Assembly (NCBI RefSeq): GCF_010093595.1
Contig: NW_022985451.1
Span: 1,019,715-1,083,714 of the forward strand
DNA: 64,000 nt
Direction of reading: 5' to 3'
Origin: Mytilinidion resinicola
Taxonomy: Eukaryota > Ascomycota > Dothideomycetes > Mytilinidiales > Mytilinidiaceae
Shown here: positions 22,012 through 33,356 of the stretch, piece after piece
Position numbering within the stretch: position 1 is the stretch's first letter
Layout of the letters: each line of letters starts with the position of its first letter
Translations under genes and position numbers: made by a program
Notes under the pieces: generated by a model
Database searches by the model: none
Told to the model about the DNA's origin: nothing
Seen by the model: only the letters and a program-made list of their open reading frames with translations

Positions 22012-22480
22012 TCTTGGTGGTGAGCTACTTAAGAAGGTTGTCCAAGATAGGAGGTAGGCTAAAGCGATGAGTGCTGAGAGAGCCAAGATATAGAATATCG
22101 GAGACTGCTGGATTGCCGGGACTGACGCATGTAAAGATGTTATACCAAGTATACAAAGGGAGCCGTCCAGGAGCAAAAGAGTCTACCTGCACAGATACCT
22201 TTTATGTAATTAACCCATTTGGTCAGCTAGCTTGTTACTAGGTTCCCCACTTTTCCGGCCCGTCCCCGTTCTGGGCCCCGATTCCAGATCTTTGGGCGAC
22301 CAATAAATCGTGGAGAAAAATAACATGCTGCTTAGAACAATTAGATTGGGGTATGTTTTTCAATACCCACGGAGCTTTTGTCATTTCACCTACCTAAAAC
22401 AAGGCAACTAATGAGGCATTTGGCTCTAAAGACACATGAACGTGACTGACACAACGCAATGGCCGAAACACGCTAACGCC
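22012..22480. other. Upstream region of OMP decarboxylase gene
   Basis: This gap holds the presumed promoter. The upstream frame on the minus strand stays open to ~22176 but has no support as coding. Nothing else is recognised. Confidence 0.35.
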
Positions 22481-24080
22481 GTTGGGAGTTTCTGTCAGTG
22501 AAGCCTGGAGCAGTTATGGCAAAGACGATCCACTTGTTCCCAGCTTTATTGATGGATTGTCGAGTGCCCGGCCTTGTGTTGAGATGATTGAAGTCTTCAA
22601 AGAAGGTATGGGGTATTCGCGGTCTTAATTGACTAGATAACTGAAGATAGCAGACTCTCCGCGTGTCATTCGAATGGTCTTCGATACTGTAGATGCATTA
22701 TCGAGTATCCTATGCGAGAAGGTTCCCGCTGAAAACTCATACGCTCGTGAATGCACGCTGACGAGACAACTTAGGCACCTAACAGTCAGATCATCAGGAT
22801 CTTGAAGGAAATAGTAGAATTTCAAGAAAGCAATTACCGCCACTGACCGTAACCTAGAAGTGTCAGTCAGCTTTCAGGTCCTCTTAGCCTAGTATCTTAC
22901 TTGCTAGAAGCTGGCTGTCGCCAGACCCCTCGCTATAAGGGCGAGACACTTGAGGTCATTGCGATGAGCATGAAGAAGGATGATTTGGTAGAGCTGCTTC
23001 GGATATACCCACTAGATCATGGCAAGTCTTTCTCATGACATGAATTTTAGAATGTCTAAAAGTGCTAAGACAAATAAGGAGACGACAACGCAACGATTGA
23101 GAAGAACGATGAGAAAGAAGTTGAAAGAGAAGACAGAGAAGAGGAAGGGCAGTTCAAAGAAAACGCAGAGGAACAGGCTGAAGAGGTGGATAATAAGACT
23201 TATGTGGAATTTGATGAGCAGAAAATTCCGATTTCCTTGCACTGACTCGGACAATACAGCTTGACGACTTGGAGGGCTTTGAAGAAATCTACAAGGTCGG
23301 AAGACATAACCCGTTATTTCCCAGCACCTGCGAGGTCTTTCTGGACGCATTGAATCGCCGGAAGCTCAGAATCTCCAAGTGGTTGATTGACTCGAGCTGC
23401 TTACTACAGGAAAAAGTAGGCTGGAACGGGCCTTAGAGAGGATTCAGCGCTGTTTATATCGCGATGCAGCATAAGGTCGTGTCTCTCCAATTTTTAAGCC
23501 AGCTCTTGGAACAGGACGAGCACTAGAACTGGAAGTCCTCTCCTCTAAGTCCTCTCCATGTTGCGGTAGAATACAGCAATACGGTCGGGTTTAACTGTTT
23601 CTTGAAATACTACGCATGTAGATGCGGAGGACTGGTGAAACCCGAAGATGCAGAACTAGGAACGCATCTTTCGCCCCAGATTGTGGACTAACCGCTGGAG
23701 ATCAACCAAAGCAACGAGGATCAATACACCAATATGTCTAGCGCAGGTTGGCTAAACGTTCCGGCAGGAGCAACTCCTTTAGCTTTTGCTGCATTTAATT
23801 GCAATTCCGAGGCTGTAGACCTGTTGTTGAAATTTGGAGCAGACCCCAATAGTAAAGACAGCGAGCTGTGCACGCCGCTATATTATGCTTGCTGGGGAAG
23901 CGGGAATCTCTACATTATCAACCTCTTACTGCAATCCGGAGCGAAATCTAACGTCTAGGACAGGTGGGGACGTTCACCATTGATGAATGCTGCAGATGTG
24001 GGACATGTTGAAGCAGTCGAGGAATTACTGAGGTGTGGTGCGGCGTGAATTGAGCTTCAGGGTAGTGATGGCCGAACTTT
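22480..24080 (+). pseudogene. Decayed ankyrin-repeat gene
   Basis: Ankyrin-like fragments appear in several frames separated by stops. Examples are KGETLEVIAMSMKKDDLVELL near 22940, FLDALNRRKLRISKWLI near 23340, SAVYIAMQHKVVSLQFLSQLL near 23445, PLHVAVEYSN near 23550, and the longest open piece at 23734-23958 (GATPLAFAAFNCNSEAVDLL; GADPNSKDSELCTPLYYAC). The last repeat, SPLMNAADVGHVEAVEELL near 23975, is closed by TGA at ~24046. The order is preserved, so this is one gene eroded by substitutions and indels. Its original partner domain, if any, is not recognisable. Confidence 0.65.
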
Positions 24081-25248
24081 CAACCAAAGATGTCAGGGAG
24101 TAGCGGTGAGGGCTACGGCAGGCACGTGTCACCTCTTGTAGATAGCCTCACCTTCCTCCAGACCTCTCTCCCCCCTATATCATCATCTCCTAATACATCA
24201 CGTACACGGCATACGGCTCTTTGTTCTGTGACAAAAGACCAAACTCAACAATACTCTTCCACTTCCAAAATTCGTATACCATCATCCGGTCTAGAGACGA
24301 AATATCTCTCAAAATTGATGACCTAGTAATACGGCCGCTGCTTGGTTTCAGGCTGTTGGATATGCAAAAGGCTTTACATCACGTGACAGCAATGAGCGGA
24401 GCTGCTGAATCCCAGAACGATTTGACAAATGATGATGGCGATGACGATATTGCAATCGCCCTGCTGAATCGGCACGACATGTACACAGAGGACGACTGCA
24501 ATAGGGATATATAGAAAGGGCCGGCTATACGCTCAGGTACAAAAGCGGGAACGAACTCACTCGATACATGGGAACATAAACATCGTTCACTCACGAACGA
24601 GGTTCACCCACCTCCGAGGATTAGAGGAGTGTGCCGTAAGCAGATTTGGTCACGCTTAGAAGAATGTGGACTAGCGGATCGGCCCCCAAATCCTCACCAA
24701 TCCTCGGAGGTAGGTGAATCTCGTTCGGGAGAACATGTTACAATATTCTCTGAGGATACTTGCCAAATTGGAAGCCTCCAAGACTGCAAGAAATGGTTCC
24801 GGATATCGGAGCCCTACCAGTTCCTAGATAGCCCACTAGGCGCCGGCGAGGCCCGAGAGGCTGGAAGACGCATGCACAGTCGACTGGGCGACGGCAATCT
24901 CACCAAATGACGTCGGCTACTCCACCAAAACACCTTCCGCATCAGCTCCTAGCACGTCGCCCGCACCCCGACATCAACCACTGTTCCTTGCGTGCCTTAT
25001 CACACGCCCAGCTTGGACGATGCGATTGGGGAAGGAGAACATGTCTCTCCGCGAGCTTGGAGACCCCGTTCCTGGACCGGCGGCCATGGCGCCGGGAATA
25101 TTCCCCAGCTTCCGGACGAAGCTACCCTGGCCGCGAGCGTAGCAAGGTGCTGTATTTTCATTTAAGACCTCTCCCCGCAGCTGTTGATCCGCGCGAGTTT
25201 CTTCTGTCATGTCAATTGCGCGTGTGAAACTTCCTTCTCAGTCTCACG
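24081..25248. other. Gene-poor stretch before the SurE-like gene
   Basis: Apart from the 140-bp inverted repeat, this ~1.15 kb has only short open frames without recognisable domains (for example 24221-24514 and 24629-24910). They lie next to decayed sequence and are not supported as genes. The final ~50 bp form the leader of the SurE-like gene. Confidence 0.4.
24591..24730. repeat. 140-bp inverted-repeat element
   Basis: Arms 24591-24623 and 24698-24730 are reverse complements at 29 of 33 positions, separated by 74 bp. The common core is CACCxACCTCCGAGGATT. The size and structure fit a miniature inverted-repeat element or a stable hairpin. No target-site duplication is obvious by eye. Confidence 0.65.
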
Positions 25249-26381
25249 ATGCTTTTCTCCTCTTCAATTGCCCTCGCGGCACTGTCGTTGGCATCGGTCG
25301 CCAATGGACTGAGCATCCTCATGAGCAATGATGATGGTTTTGGGAGTGGGAACCTCCGGGAGCTGTACAAGATTCTGAAGGCCGATGGACATGATGGTAA
25401 TACAGCTCTGAAATACATGTTCTCTTAATAGCAATCTAATTGCCATAATAGTATGGATTGTCGCTCCAGCCACTGACCAGAGCGGCCAGGGTGGTCGAGT
25501 GAGTTTCAATCCAACACTGGAGTCTATCAGACCAAGATCGCATCACTAACATCCAGCAGTCCGACTTCAGCAAATTCGCGAACCTCACCGCACCCTCCGA
25601 GTTCAACCTTATCCCCGCCGGAGCTCCTGCAATCGGCCCAGACCCAATCGACAACCAGATCTGGTACTACAACGGCACGCCAGCTGCCTGCGTTTTCGTC
25701 GCTCTTGACTACGTCCTACCACGCTACGGCTCCTTCAAGACCCCCGACCTCGTCGTCTCCGGTCCCAACTTCGGTACCAACCTCGGCCCCTTCCTGTACA
25801 CCCTCTCCGGCACCATGGGTGCCACCTACGCCGCAGTAGGTCGTAGCATCCCGGGCATCGCGTTCAGCGGTAGCAACCCCTCAGTCCCCTACTTCAACGT
25901 CACGAACTCCACCAACCAGGCCACCTGGACCGCCGCAGTCTCCGCCAGGGTCATCAAGTCCTTCATCGAGGCCACCCCCAAGGGCCAGGCCATCTTCCCC
26001 CTCGGCTACGGCGCAAACGTCAACATCCCGCCCCTCAACGCCTCCTACACCAACCCGCCGATCTTCAAGACGCGGTTGACCGGCAACGCGGACATAGACC
26101 TCGCGGCGTGGAACGAGACGACTAAGACGTTCCACTATGCGAACCTGGAGCCGCAAGCTGCCGGTATCAACTCGTGTATTAATGGCGACTGTAGTTTGCC
26201 TGGAGAGACGTATGTGGTTGAGGGAGGTGGGGTCAGTGTGTCGATCTTTACGGTGGACTATGATGCGCCGCTGAATCCATATACGACGATGGTGTATAAC
26301 AAGTTGGATGGGATTGTCGCGAATGCGACGACGCCGTCACGGAGGAAATTCAAGAGGAGCTCGGTGTACACACATCCGTAA
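25249..26381 (+). CDS. Secreted SurE-like acid phosphatase/5'-nucleotidase
   Basis: A metal-dependent phosphatase of the SurE family, predicted extracellular. Exons are 25249-25396, 25452-25498 and 25557-26381, giving 339 residues. A signal peptide is evident (MLFSSSIALAALSLASVANG). The metal-binding motifs follow: LMSNDDGFGSGNL, APATDQSGQGG and VVSGPNFGTNLGP, all with the expected Asp-Asp, Ser and Asn. Several Asn-X-Ser/Thr sites in the second half fit glycosylation. The C-terminus (RRKFKRSSVYTHP) is basic. Substrate specificity cannot be read from sequence. Confidence 0.92.
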
Positions 26382-27256
26382 AGGGGAGGTGTTCTTGCGA
26401 AAGCGGAGCTGGTTAGGCACGTGATAATGACGGGGAGAGGGCATGAACTTACGAGTAAAGATAAATGTATACGAATACTCTTCGAGTTCAAGAACAGCTT
26501 TGCAATTGTCAACTTACATTAAGGTCCTGTAAGTCACGTGACTGAGAATCACGTGACTATAACTAAAGACTTGACGCGTTTGGTATGGCTTTGATGCGTT
26601 GGGTAAGAAATCATCGGTTCATGAATCTAGAGAGCTTTTGCTCTTCCATGCCATACCTTCCCCTACATTAGTTAGTGTTACATGCGTCAAGTTGGTCATT
26701 AGGTTTCGCGACCATGTGACGACACGTCGATGGTCGACCGGGAGACCAATTTCGTACTACCAACAGCTAGGCAGTCGTTAAGCTCTATTTTTCCCACTTC
26801 TGCTTTATCCCTCTTTCCTTTTGCAAGCTCTACTCCCACATACTACCCCTCATCCCAGCCATCGTGGCAGAGAGCGGACATCGGATGATGAGGCCAAGTA
26901 CAACAGCGAGGCGTGGAAGGATGTCTTGAGCCATCTAGAGAAGGAGTTCAGGAGGACCATAGGAAGCGAGCAAAGGACGATAGTGCCAATCATTGCAAGA
27001 TTGGTTAGATAGCTGGGATGAGAACTGGACGGAGTGGAGACGTGTCGGCCCATTTAGGAACAGGTTTAGGATTACTATAGGGAAACTATCCGTACTGTCA
27101 TTTCTGTCTCACGTCAACGGATAGATCATAGGGCGGGAACAACGAGGCCGGCAGGTTAAGATGATAGCAAACCGCGTCATAAATGATCAGACTCCGTTTC
27201 TAATCGATACGTGTGGCGTGTTGCTGTGCGACGAAGACAACTGACATTATATCCAC
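26382..27256. other. Convergent intergenic region
   Basis: This ~875-bp stretch lies between the 3' ends of the SurE-like and C2H2 genes. It contains the E-box pair at 26533-26557 and a short ORF at 26821-27012 with no recognisable domain. No gene is supported. Confidence 0.4.
26533..26557. promoter_or_regulatory. Paired CACGTG E-boxes
   Basis: Two CACGTG cores lie 15 bp apart, within GTCACGTGAC (a 10-bp palindrome) and TCACGTGAC. This is the site bound by bHLH proteins such as Cbf1-type factors. The pair lies ~150 bp past the SurE-like gene, between two convergent genes, so a target gene is not clear. Confidence 0.4.
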
Positions 27257-29382
27257 TCATGGGGCCCACCCAGCCTGGCGGCACTGGCTCAGTTCTCCTT
27301 CAAGGATAATTTTAAGCCCCGGTTGCGTCTCCTCCGACGCGTAATTTTGCCATGGAGGACCGCCGTCTGTGAAGTCATCTAGTAATTCATCCCAAAACGC
27401 CTCGTTTGGTTCGTCCTCATGCAGAGCATTCAATGAAAGAGAATCTTCGGGTCTTGAGTCGACTTGGTGTGAAGGTCCACTCTCATGTCCAGCCAAGGTT
27501 TGAAGATTCAGGAAGGAGTCGGAAGGTTCAAAAGAATAATTTTCTCTCGTAGTTGGATCATGTAAGAAGGCTGACAGATCGGAGTCGCCCATTGTGTCCA
27601 AAGGATTCGGGAAGTCAGGCCACGCAGTATCAGGTAGTATGTTTAGATCCACTGAGACTTGAGGAGGTACGAACCCTAAGCTCTGGGCAGGAGCTTCTAG
27701 GTGGTGCGTCGGACGAGTTGGTAGATGCTCTGACATGGAAACTGGAGCATCGGGTGCAACATCAGCATTATTCACGTTGGAGTTAACCTCGTCGCGAATG
27801 AAGGTAGCGATAAGTTCTTCGATTCCTACACGTATAGCTTGTTCGATCTGATCTCTAATCTTTGGCTCGAAGTGTTCTTCGAGTTGCCGTCTGACAATCA
27901 CCGGAAGCTGTTGCCGACCGTATGCTTGAAAGCGCGCGGCTAAGGACAAAGGAGTTGACGTTTCGTTCGAGTCGGCTTCCGTATCGTACTCGTAAACTAG
28001 ACTCATGTTAGCGACAACCTCTATAGTTCATCGGTTCATCGCATGGACTAGAAGAAAGACACTCACAGGGAGAAGGCATTGTATCGTCATGTGGAAATAG
28101 GATGCGGTATACCTCCTTCCATCGGCAGACCTCCGAGCGACCTAACAGCCCTTTCCTACTTTTGAGTTGCTTATACTGTTCTGGCCCGATGCCATCCAGT
28201 ACCTGATTCGGCTGGAGCTGTCCTAGCTGGCACCCTTGCAATTCTCTTTGGTGTGTATTCAAATCTGTTTCAGTCTTAAAGTTGCGGGAACATCGCCGAC
28301 ATTGATGTATGATGTGATTTCGATACAAGTGCATTCTGGAAAGGATCAGCATAAGTTATCTGAAGTCAAGGGAGTGCTTACTTCATGCGAGCCACAGTAG
28401 GGAAGCCTGGACCACTGCAAGAGCTGCATTGGTTGTGTTTACTAGGGTTACGCTTGAAGTACGGGCAAGCCAGCTTCCGATCTGACGTGTCTCCAGTAGC
28501 TGGAAAACCGGTATTTGGTTTGGGCCGTTTATGGCCTTCGTCTTGATCATCGTCAGGCGATTCCGAGCCATCATGCCCCAGGTTACGTTTCCGCTGCCCG
28601 CGTCCCGATCCTCGACCTGATATCCAGCTAACTTCGGGGCCAGTACTTGGTGTTGAGCTTGGCCCATAGCTATCATCTCCACCCGTACAAGTGATAAGAC
28701 CACGCGCAAGGTCAAAATCGAAATGTAGATTGTTCATGATATGATTGACTACACGTCGAGTGTGTTGAGAGATCCTGCGGCCGATGGAAGCAATGCTCTC
28801 TGGGCTGGAATAGGGGCTCGTAGAAGCAGGTTGTTCGCTGTCAGTATCGGAATCAGTGAAGACTACTGCGACACTGCTTTTTGGGGACTCGTGAGCCATT
28901 GGAGTACCGATCGGATTACGGGGAACAGGAAAGTTTGCCGCAGACGAAGAGCGTTCGGCATCGGTTGTGGTACTCTTCTCAGGTTCGCCAGAGGAATGAT
29001 GCTCGACCTGAATCTGTCCTTTGGAAGTACGGAAAGCGAGCTCAGTTGACTGCTTTAGTGACTGCGGAAGAAGAGTTGAAACATCTTTATCTTGGTAACC
29101 CGCTGTGTCAACAGGTGACTTTGGAGGAGGAAACAGGGTCGACACATCTTTTCCATGATAAGTAGTAGATGGCGAACTAGTCGGCACGACGGTGTCTGGC
29201 GTTGCGATGACTGAGTAAGTCGACACAGGATGCTGGCGAATTATAGAGGGTGTAGCCCCATTGCATCTCAAGTGCCCGCACATAGGACATCCAATATTAA
29301 TCTCACTGAGTGGCCCATCGAAGCAGTTACAACAGTACCAAACGAAGTAAGGTTTTCCAGGTTCGTAACTACAGCCAGACAT
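27257..29382 (-). CDS. Fungal C2H2 zinc-finger protein
   Basis: Likely a nuclear regulator, 669 residues. Exons are 28382-29382, 28067-28335 and 27257-27996 (introns 46 and 70 nt). The N-terminus has a Cys-rich ribbon (WYCCNCFDGP, IGCPMCGHLRC), then ~220 Ser/Pro/Thr-rich residues. Next is ACPYFKRNPSKHNQCSSC, GFPTVARMKMHLYRNH and CRRCSRNFKTETDLNTHQ; the first intron splits the helix between ARMK and MHLY. This layout is the fungal C2H2 family in which the fingers are atypical. The third exon has an acidic region and a possible amphipathic segment (LEEHFEPKIRDQIEQAI). Targets are unknown. Confidence 0.82.
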
Positions 29383-31012
29383 TGTCCTATAGTAGGTGAG
29401 TTGGGCCTTCAGCGACTTCGATGGCTTCGATACTTACTAATATTCGTTCGTCTTGCCCACGCGCAGTAGAGAACGTGACTTCAGCAGGTGTGGAGTCTTG
29501 AAGTACTTAGGTCGTGATTTATGGAGCAAGAAGATTATAGTGGACTTGAAATGTAATGTTGAAGTATGTAGCGAATGGCATTTATTCATTCGAATGGGAT
29601 AAACTGAAAACAGCTCGAACATTTTGAAGATAAGGATTGAAGGACTTTATGAGACGGCACGACGCTCAGTTGAGCGTAACATCCCTGTAAATCGCGAGAA
29701 ACGCCACAGATCGCCGACAGGCCAATTGGCCAGTTCATTGGTCGGGGCCTGGCCGTACCTGGGTACCTGAAGTGCGGGCCCAATCAAGCCGAGCAGTACG
29801 CAACCTGTCATTAGCATTTCCATCGGATTTCGCTCGGGAATGGCTATTGTCTTTTCTGGGCTAAATGTACCTGTTCCTGCTGCGCGCATAGTCCAAAGGC
29901 CAGCAACGTAAGAACTGCAAGGCTATCGACCTATGCAGGGCGAGATCACTGATCGGAGACTGATAGAGCATGATATTATGGTCTCTATTTTTGTTTTGGA
30001 AGGCTGCACACCTGCCTCTTATCAGGCAGCACGTCCGACGCCCCGCACTGCCGATATGTGCATGTCCGATGTACTGAAAGTTGTCTCTGTCCAAGTGAGC
30101 CCATAGCACGTCTTACACGCCACGACTGTAAGGATGTCCCAAGCTTATTATGTCTTCCCGTTTGTAGGGTCATCAGGGACGATGATATGAGGTCTTCAAG
30201 GAGTTATCGTGCGTGCCGCATAACGTCTCATTCGGTATCTATCGATGGATATCGCGAAAGGCGCGGGAGGGGATTTTCAGGGTTCATCTGGCGTTATAAA
30301 ACGATAAGACTTTGAATTGAGATGCTATATATCACTGGTCCTGTTCTTCGCCGCCATGTTCGCATTTGTTCAGACAAGATGACAACCGATATGAAGACAG
30401 GCTGAGCTTACCATGACATAGATCCGCTTTCCCTAGTACAATCCCTAAAGCCAAAATGGTGTAGAAGGCTTAACCCCTTCCGTAGGTTGTTAACGTGTTG
30501 CGGATTGTTCTACAGCATCCTAATATTTAAGTGACTTCACATTGCAGAGAGCGAATACTCGTGCTTTTTTTATCGTGTCATCTCCTGTTTGGAAATTACC
30601 ACGTCTTAGGGAAGTCTGCGCCATGGAAATCATCGACGCACATTGCAGAGGCCTAATATTCCAGATTGATGGTTGCAACGAATGTCGAAGAGGCCGTGGA
30701 GACCTGAGATACCGCGTCGTCGGGACGGAAAAACCAACACCGATGCCTTACTTCACTTCGAGGTCTTCCAACTAACCGTCTTACTCCAAATAGTCGGGTC
30801 CTCGCACGACTTGAGCTCCTGTATCCCAAACACACGGATCCGGATCTATTTTAGATGACTTTACTGCGGCGCTGATGGCAACCTAACCTCGCTCTTGAAT
30901 AGCACAGCCTCCTAGACGCTAGGGACGGAGTATTAATTAGGCATCAGCATCTCTCTCTAGAGTCCCAACTTTACATCTCCGTTTTCGCTCTTCCCCCATC
31001 ACTTTTAGCACA
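29383..31012. other. 1.6-kb intergenic region
   Basis: Lies between the divergent C2H2 and SGNH-like genes. Only short frames without domain signatures occur on either strand. I see no tRNA, repeat or mobile-element feature. CT-rich sequence at 30950-31010 is a likely leader of the SGNH-like gene. Confidence 0.4.
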
Positions 31013-31972
31013 ATGAAGCTCAGAAACCGGGATGTTCCCGAATCGACCGACGTGTCCGACTCCACCCCAAAAAAGATATCTCCCTTCCCCTTTTATGGCG
31101 AATGGAAAGGACATACAATTCCTCATCTCACCACCTACCATTCGATCGCATCCTCCCTCAGGCCAGGAAAACCAGTGATCTACCTTGCTGGCGATTCATC
31201 CTTGGACAACAAATTCTGGGTCCCTGGCTCTGGCCCAGGTGGCGATCCCTTGCCCGTGGAGGTTCCTGAAATCTACTATTCCATTCTTGATCGACCTAAA
31301 CCTAAGCCGGATGTTGCGTTCTGGATGAACCACTATCTAGGCGACCAAGCCACTGTCATTAACACGTCTATCGAAGCATCGATGCTCCGGGAACGCCAGT
31401 CCGGGTTATTGCCGCAAGACGAATTCATTCGCGATCACATCACCGCGAACGATGTCCTTGTCGTGTCCGTCGGCGGCAACGACATCGCACTCAGCCCGAC
31501 AGTATCGACCGCACTGCGCATGCTACAACTTGCGTGGCTGTCTTCGCGATCTTCTCTCGAGCGCGGCAACGCGTGGTCCCTCGGTTACTTTAGGCAGTTG
31601 TTCGGCACTCAGATTCAAGCATACGTTGAAAAGCTCGTGGAAAGGCAGAAACCCCGTGCTGTCATTATATGCATGATCTACTTCCCGCTTGAACAAGAGT
31701 TCAGTTCCCAAAATAGTTGGGCGGATCGACAGCTGAAGTTGCTCGGCTACAGCAAAGACCCAAAACAGCTCCAGGCCGGGATTAGGAGCATTTTTGAGAC
31801 TGCGATGAAACAAATTCGAGTTGAGGGTACGGGAATCATACCCTGCGCGCTGTATGAGGTTATGGATGGAAAGAACGCCGACGATTACACCGAGAGGGTG
31901 GAGCCGAGCGTGCAAGGTGGTAGAAAAATGGCTGAGCTATTGAAGAGAAAGCTTGATTCTGTGGTGGCATAA
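31013..31972 (+). CDS. SGNH-hydrolase-like protein
   Basis: An intronless 319-residue protein without a signal peptide. It has the SGNH-type block I (VIYLAGDSSLDNKFW) and block III (VLVVSVGGNDIALSP). Close to the C-terminus is YTERVEPSVQGGRKMAELL, where the catalytic Asp/His block normally lies; a clear DxxH is not visible, so hydrolase activity is uncertain. The family occurs in fungi and other microbes and is mostly uncharacterised. The neighbours give no functional hint. Confidence 0.75.
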   Translation: MKLRNRDVPESTDVSDSTPKKISPFPFYGEWKGHTIPHLTTYHSIASSLRPGKPVIYLAGDSSLDNKFWVPGSGPGGDPLPVEVPEIYYSILDRPKPKPDVAFWMNHYLGDQATVINTSIEASMLRERQSGLLPQDEFIRDHITANDVLVVSVGGNDIALSPTVSTALRMLQLAWLSSRSSLERGNAWSLGYFRQLFGTQIQAYVEKLVERQKPRAVIICMIYFPLEQEFSSQNSWADRQLKLLGYSKDPKQLQAGIRSIFETAMKQIRVEGTGIIPCALYEVMDGKNADDYTERVEPSVQGGRKMAELLKRKLDSVVA

Positions 31973-32020
31973 TGACTTGAATCCATGGCTGTGGCCGTAA
32001 CTATACCATATTTATCCGAG

Positions 32021-32036
32021 GTCGACCACGGTTCGT
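32021..32036. promoter_or_regulatory. Shared upstream motif of membrane-protein pair, copy 1
   Basis: GTCGACCACGGTTCGT here matches GTCGACCACGGGTCGT at 33123-33138 at 15 of 16 positions. Each copy precedes one of two related membrane-protein genes, by 231 bp (to the ATG at 32252) and 234 bp. It is either a common regulatory site or a remnant of the duplication. Confidence 0.5.
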
Positions 32037-32251
32037 GGAATATTCATTGGATGCACGCAGCCCACGTGGTACCTTGAATAGAACAGAATCAGATTGGACA
32101 TGCCCAAATCCAGAATAATCATCAAAGATCTCAAGGTCTAAGACAAAATATCGTGCGATCCTTCCGTGTCCCTTCCCCCCACCCTCTTCGAAATTCAGAC
32201 TCGTCAGAGTCGTCGCTGCGAAGACATCAAATCACCACAGAGTTTCAAGAG

Positions 32252-32842
32252 ATGTGTGGAAACAACCAAGCAGTTCCGGTGTGTACGAAGGCTGATACCA
32301 TAGCAGCGCACCACGCAACAGCTTTACAGTCCAGAGCTATACTCGCCGACCGCAATCCGCAATCCTACTACGACTGTCACCCCCCAGCTGTATCGATCGC
32401 CAGTATGCAGAAGCCTACCATAAGAAGAGCTCGTTCTCTTGAGGAGCCTACCAACCTTGTGAAAGACGGCTTCAAGATGGCCAGCTCGATTCTCGCCGTG
32501 ATCTTCGTACCCGTCTTCGTCACCCTCTCCATCGGAGCGGTTCTGTATCCTGGCTTCTGGTACTTTAACAATTCTCTTAAGAGGCTTGGTTTTAAGATCG
32601 ACAACCGCGATGGACATGTCATGTGTTTGTACATTAGTACCGGACTGGCGCTGATATTTGGGGGATTTTTGGTGCCAATCTACTGGAAGCTTGACCACAT
32701 ACCTGGCTTCCTAGAGCTGGAAGGCGCCATTTTGCGGACTGTCATTGCTTGGAACATTGTTTTTGCAGTCGTTTTTGGATTGGCTAGAGGGGTGATTGAG
32801 TTGGTGTTTCAGGTGCGAATGAAGGAGCAAGAGGAGGTTTAG
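32252..32842 (+). CDS. Small three-pass membrane protein, tandem paralogue A
   Basis: Predicted 196 residues from the ATG at 32252, or 145 from an in-frame ATG at 32405. The later start gives MQKPTIRRARSLEEP, which aligns with the MQ start of the neighbour, so it may be the true one. Three hydrophobic segments are visible: MASSILAVIFVPVFVTLSIG, MCLYISTGLALIFGGFLVPI and VIAWNIVFAVVFGLARGVI. The tail ends in KEQEEV. The next gene (33357) has the same layout and similar third segment and EEV end. I do not recognise a named family. Confidence 0.7.
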   Translation: MCGNNQAVPVCTKADTIAAHHATALQSRAILADRNPQSYYDCHPPAVSIASMQKPTIRRARSLEEPTNLVKDGFKMASSILAVIFVPVFVTLSIGAVLYPGFWYFNNSLKRLGFKIDNRDGHVMCLYISTGLALIFGGFLVPIYWKLDHIPGFLELEGAILRTVIAWNIVFAVVFGLARGVIELVFQVRMKEQEEV

Positions 32843-33122
32843 TCCTCTGGTATCTCATCATAGATGTCCGTGATCTTCCTGCCACTACTTGTATAATTTC
32901 GACATTTCGGGGCGATGGATCGCACTTCCAACCTGTGTACACTCCTCTGCCGCTGCTTAGGTGGGCGCCGTGAATTTATAAGCTGTTCAGAAGCTGAATT
33001 TGCATCTGGTTCGGAGCTCTAAAACTACCACGAAGCGCCCCAATGAGTGGCGGGAAAGTGCGTGGATGTTTGACGGTGGAACCGCTTGCTTCTACGACCT
33101 AGCCGAAACATGGTTACTCGAC

Positions 33123-33138
33123 GTCGACCACGGGTCGT
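33123..33138. promoter_or_regulatory. Shared upstream motif of membrane-protein pair, copy 2
   Basis: This is the counterpart of 32021-32036, 234 bp before the ATG of the second membrane protein. A single base differs. The rest of the two upstream regions shows little similarity by eye, so selective conservation is possible. Confidence 0.5.
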
Positions 33139-33356
33139 TGGTCATATGAGGCGAAGTATATGAGCTGAATACGTAAGATCAAGTATATCACCCAAGGTTC
33201 AGAAGTCTCCAGATTCATATATCTGTGCGGTGTCCCTCTGCTGCGCTCGCCTCGAAACCTTCCCATCCACAAACCAGCAGCTTCATCTCAACTCATCGTC
33301 AGCAACATCAACCCTACACGTCGTCGCTGTCATTGCGTTTCTTATCCCCAGGAAAG

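Noticed and set aside
22247..22300. Second copy of the hydrolase/PKS inverted-repeat element
   Set aside because: TTTTCCGGC and CCAGAT words recur here, but there is no paired arm and the similarity is too weak to call.
24629..24910. 93-codon ORF after the ankyrin relic
   Set aside because: It overlaps the inverted-repeat element, has no domain and sits in decayed sequence.
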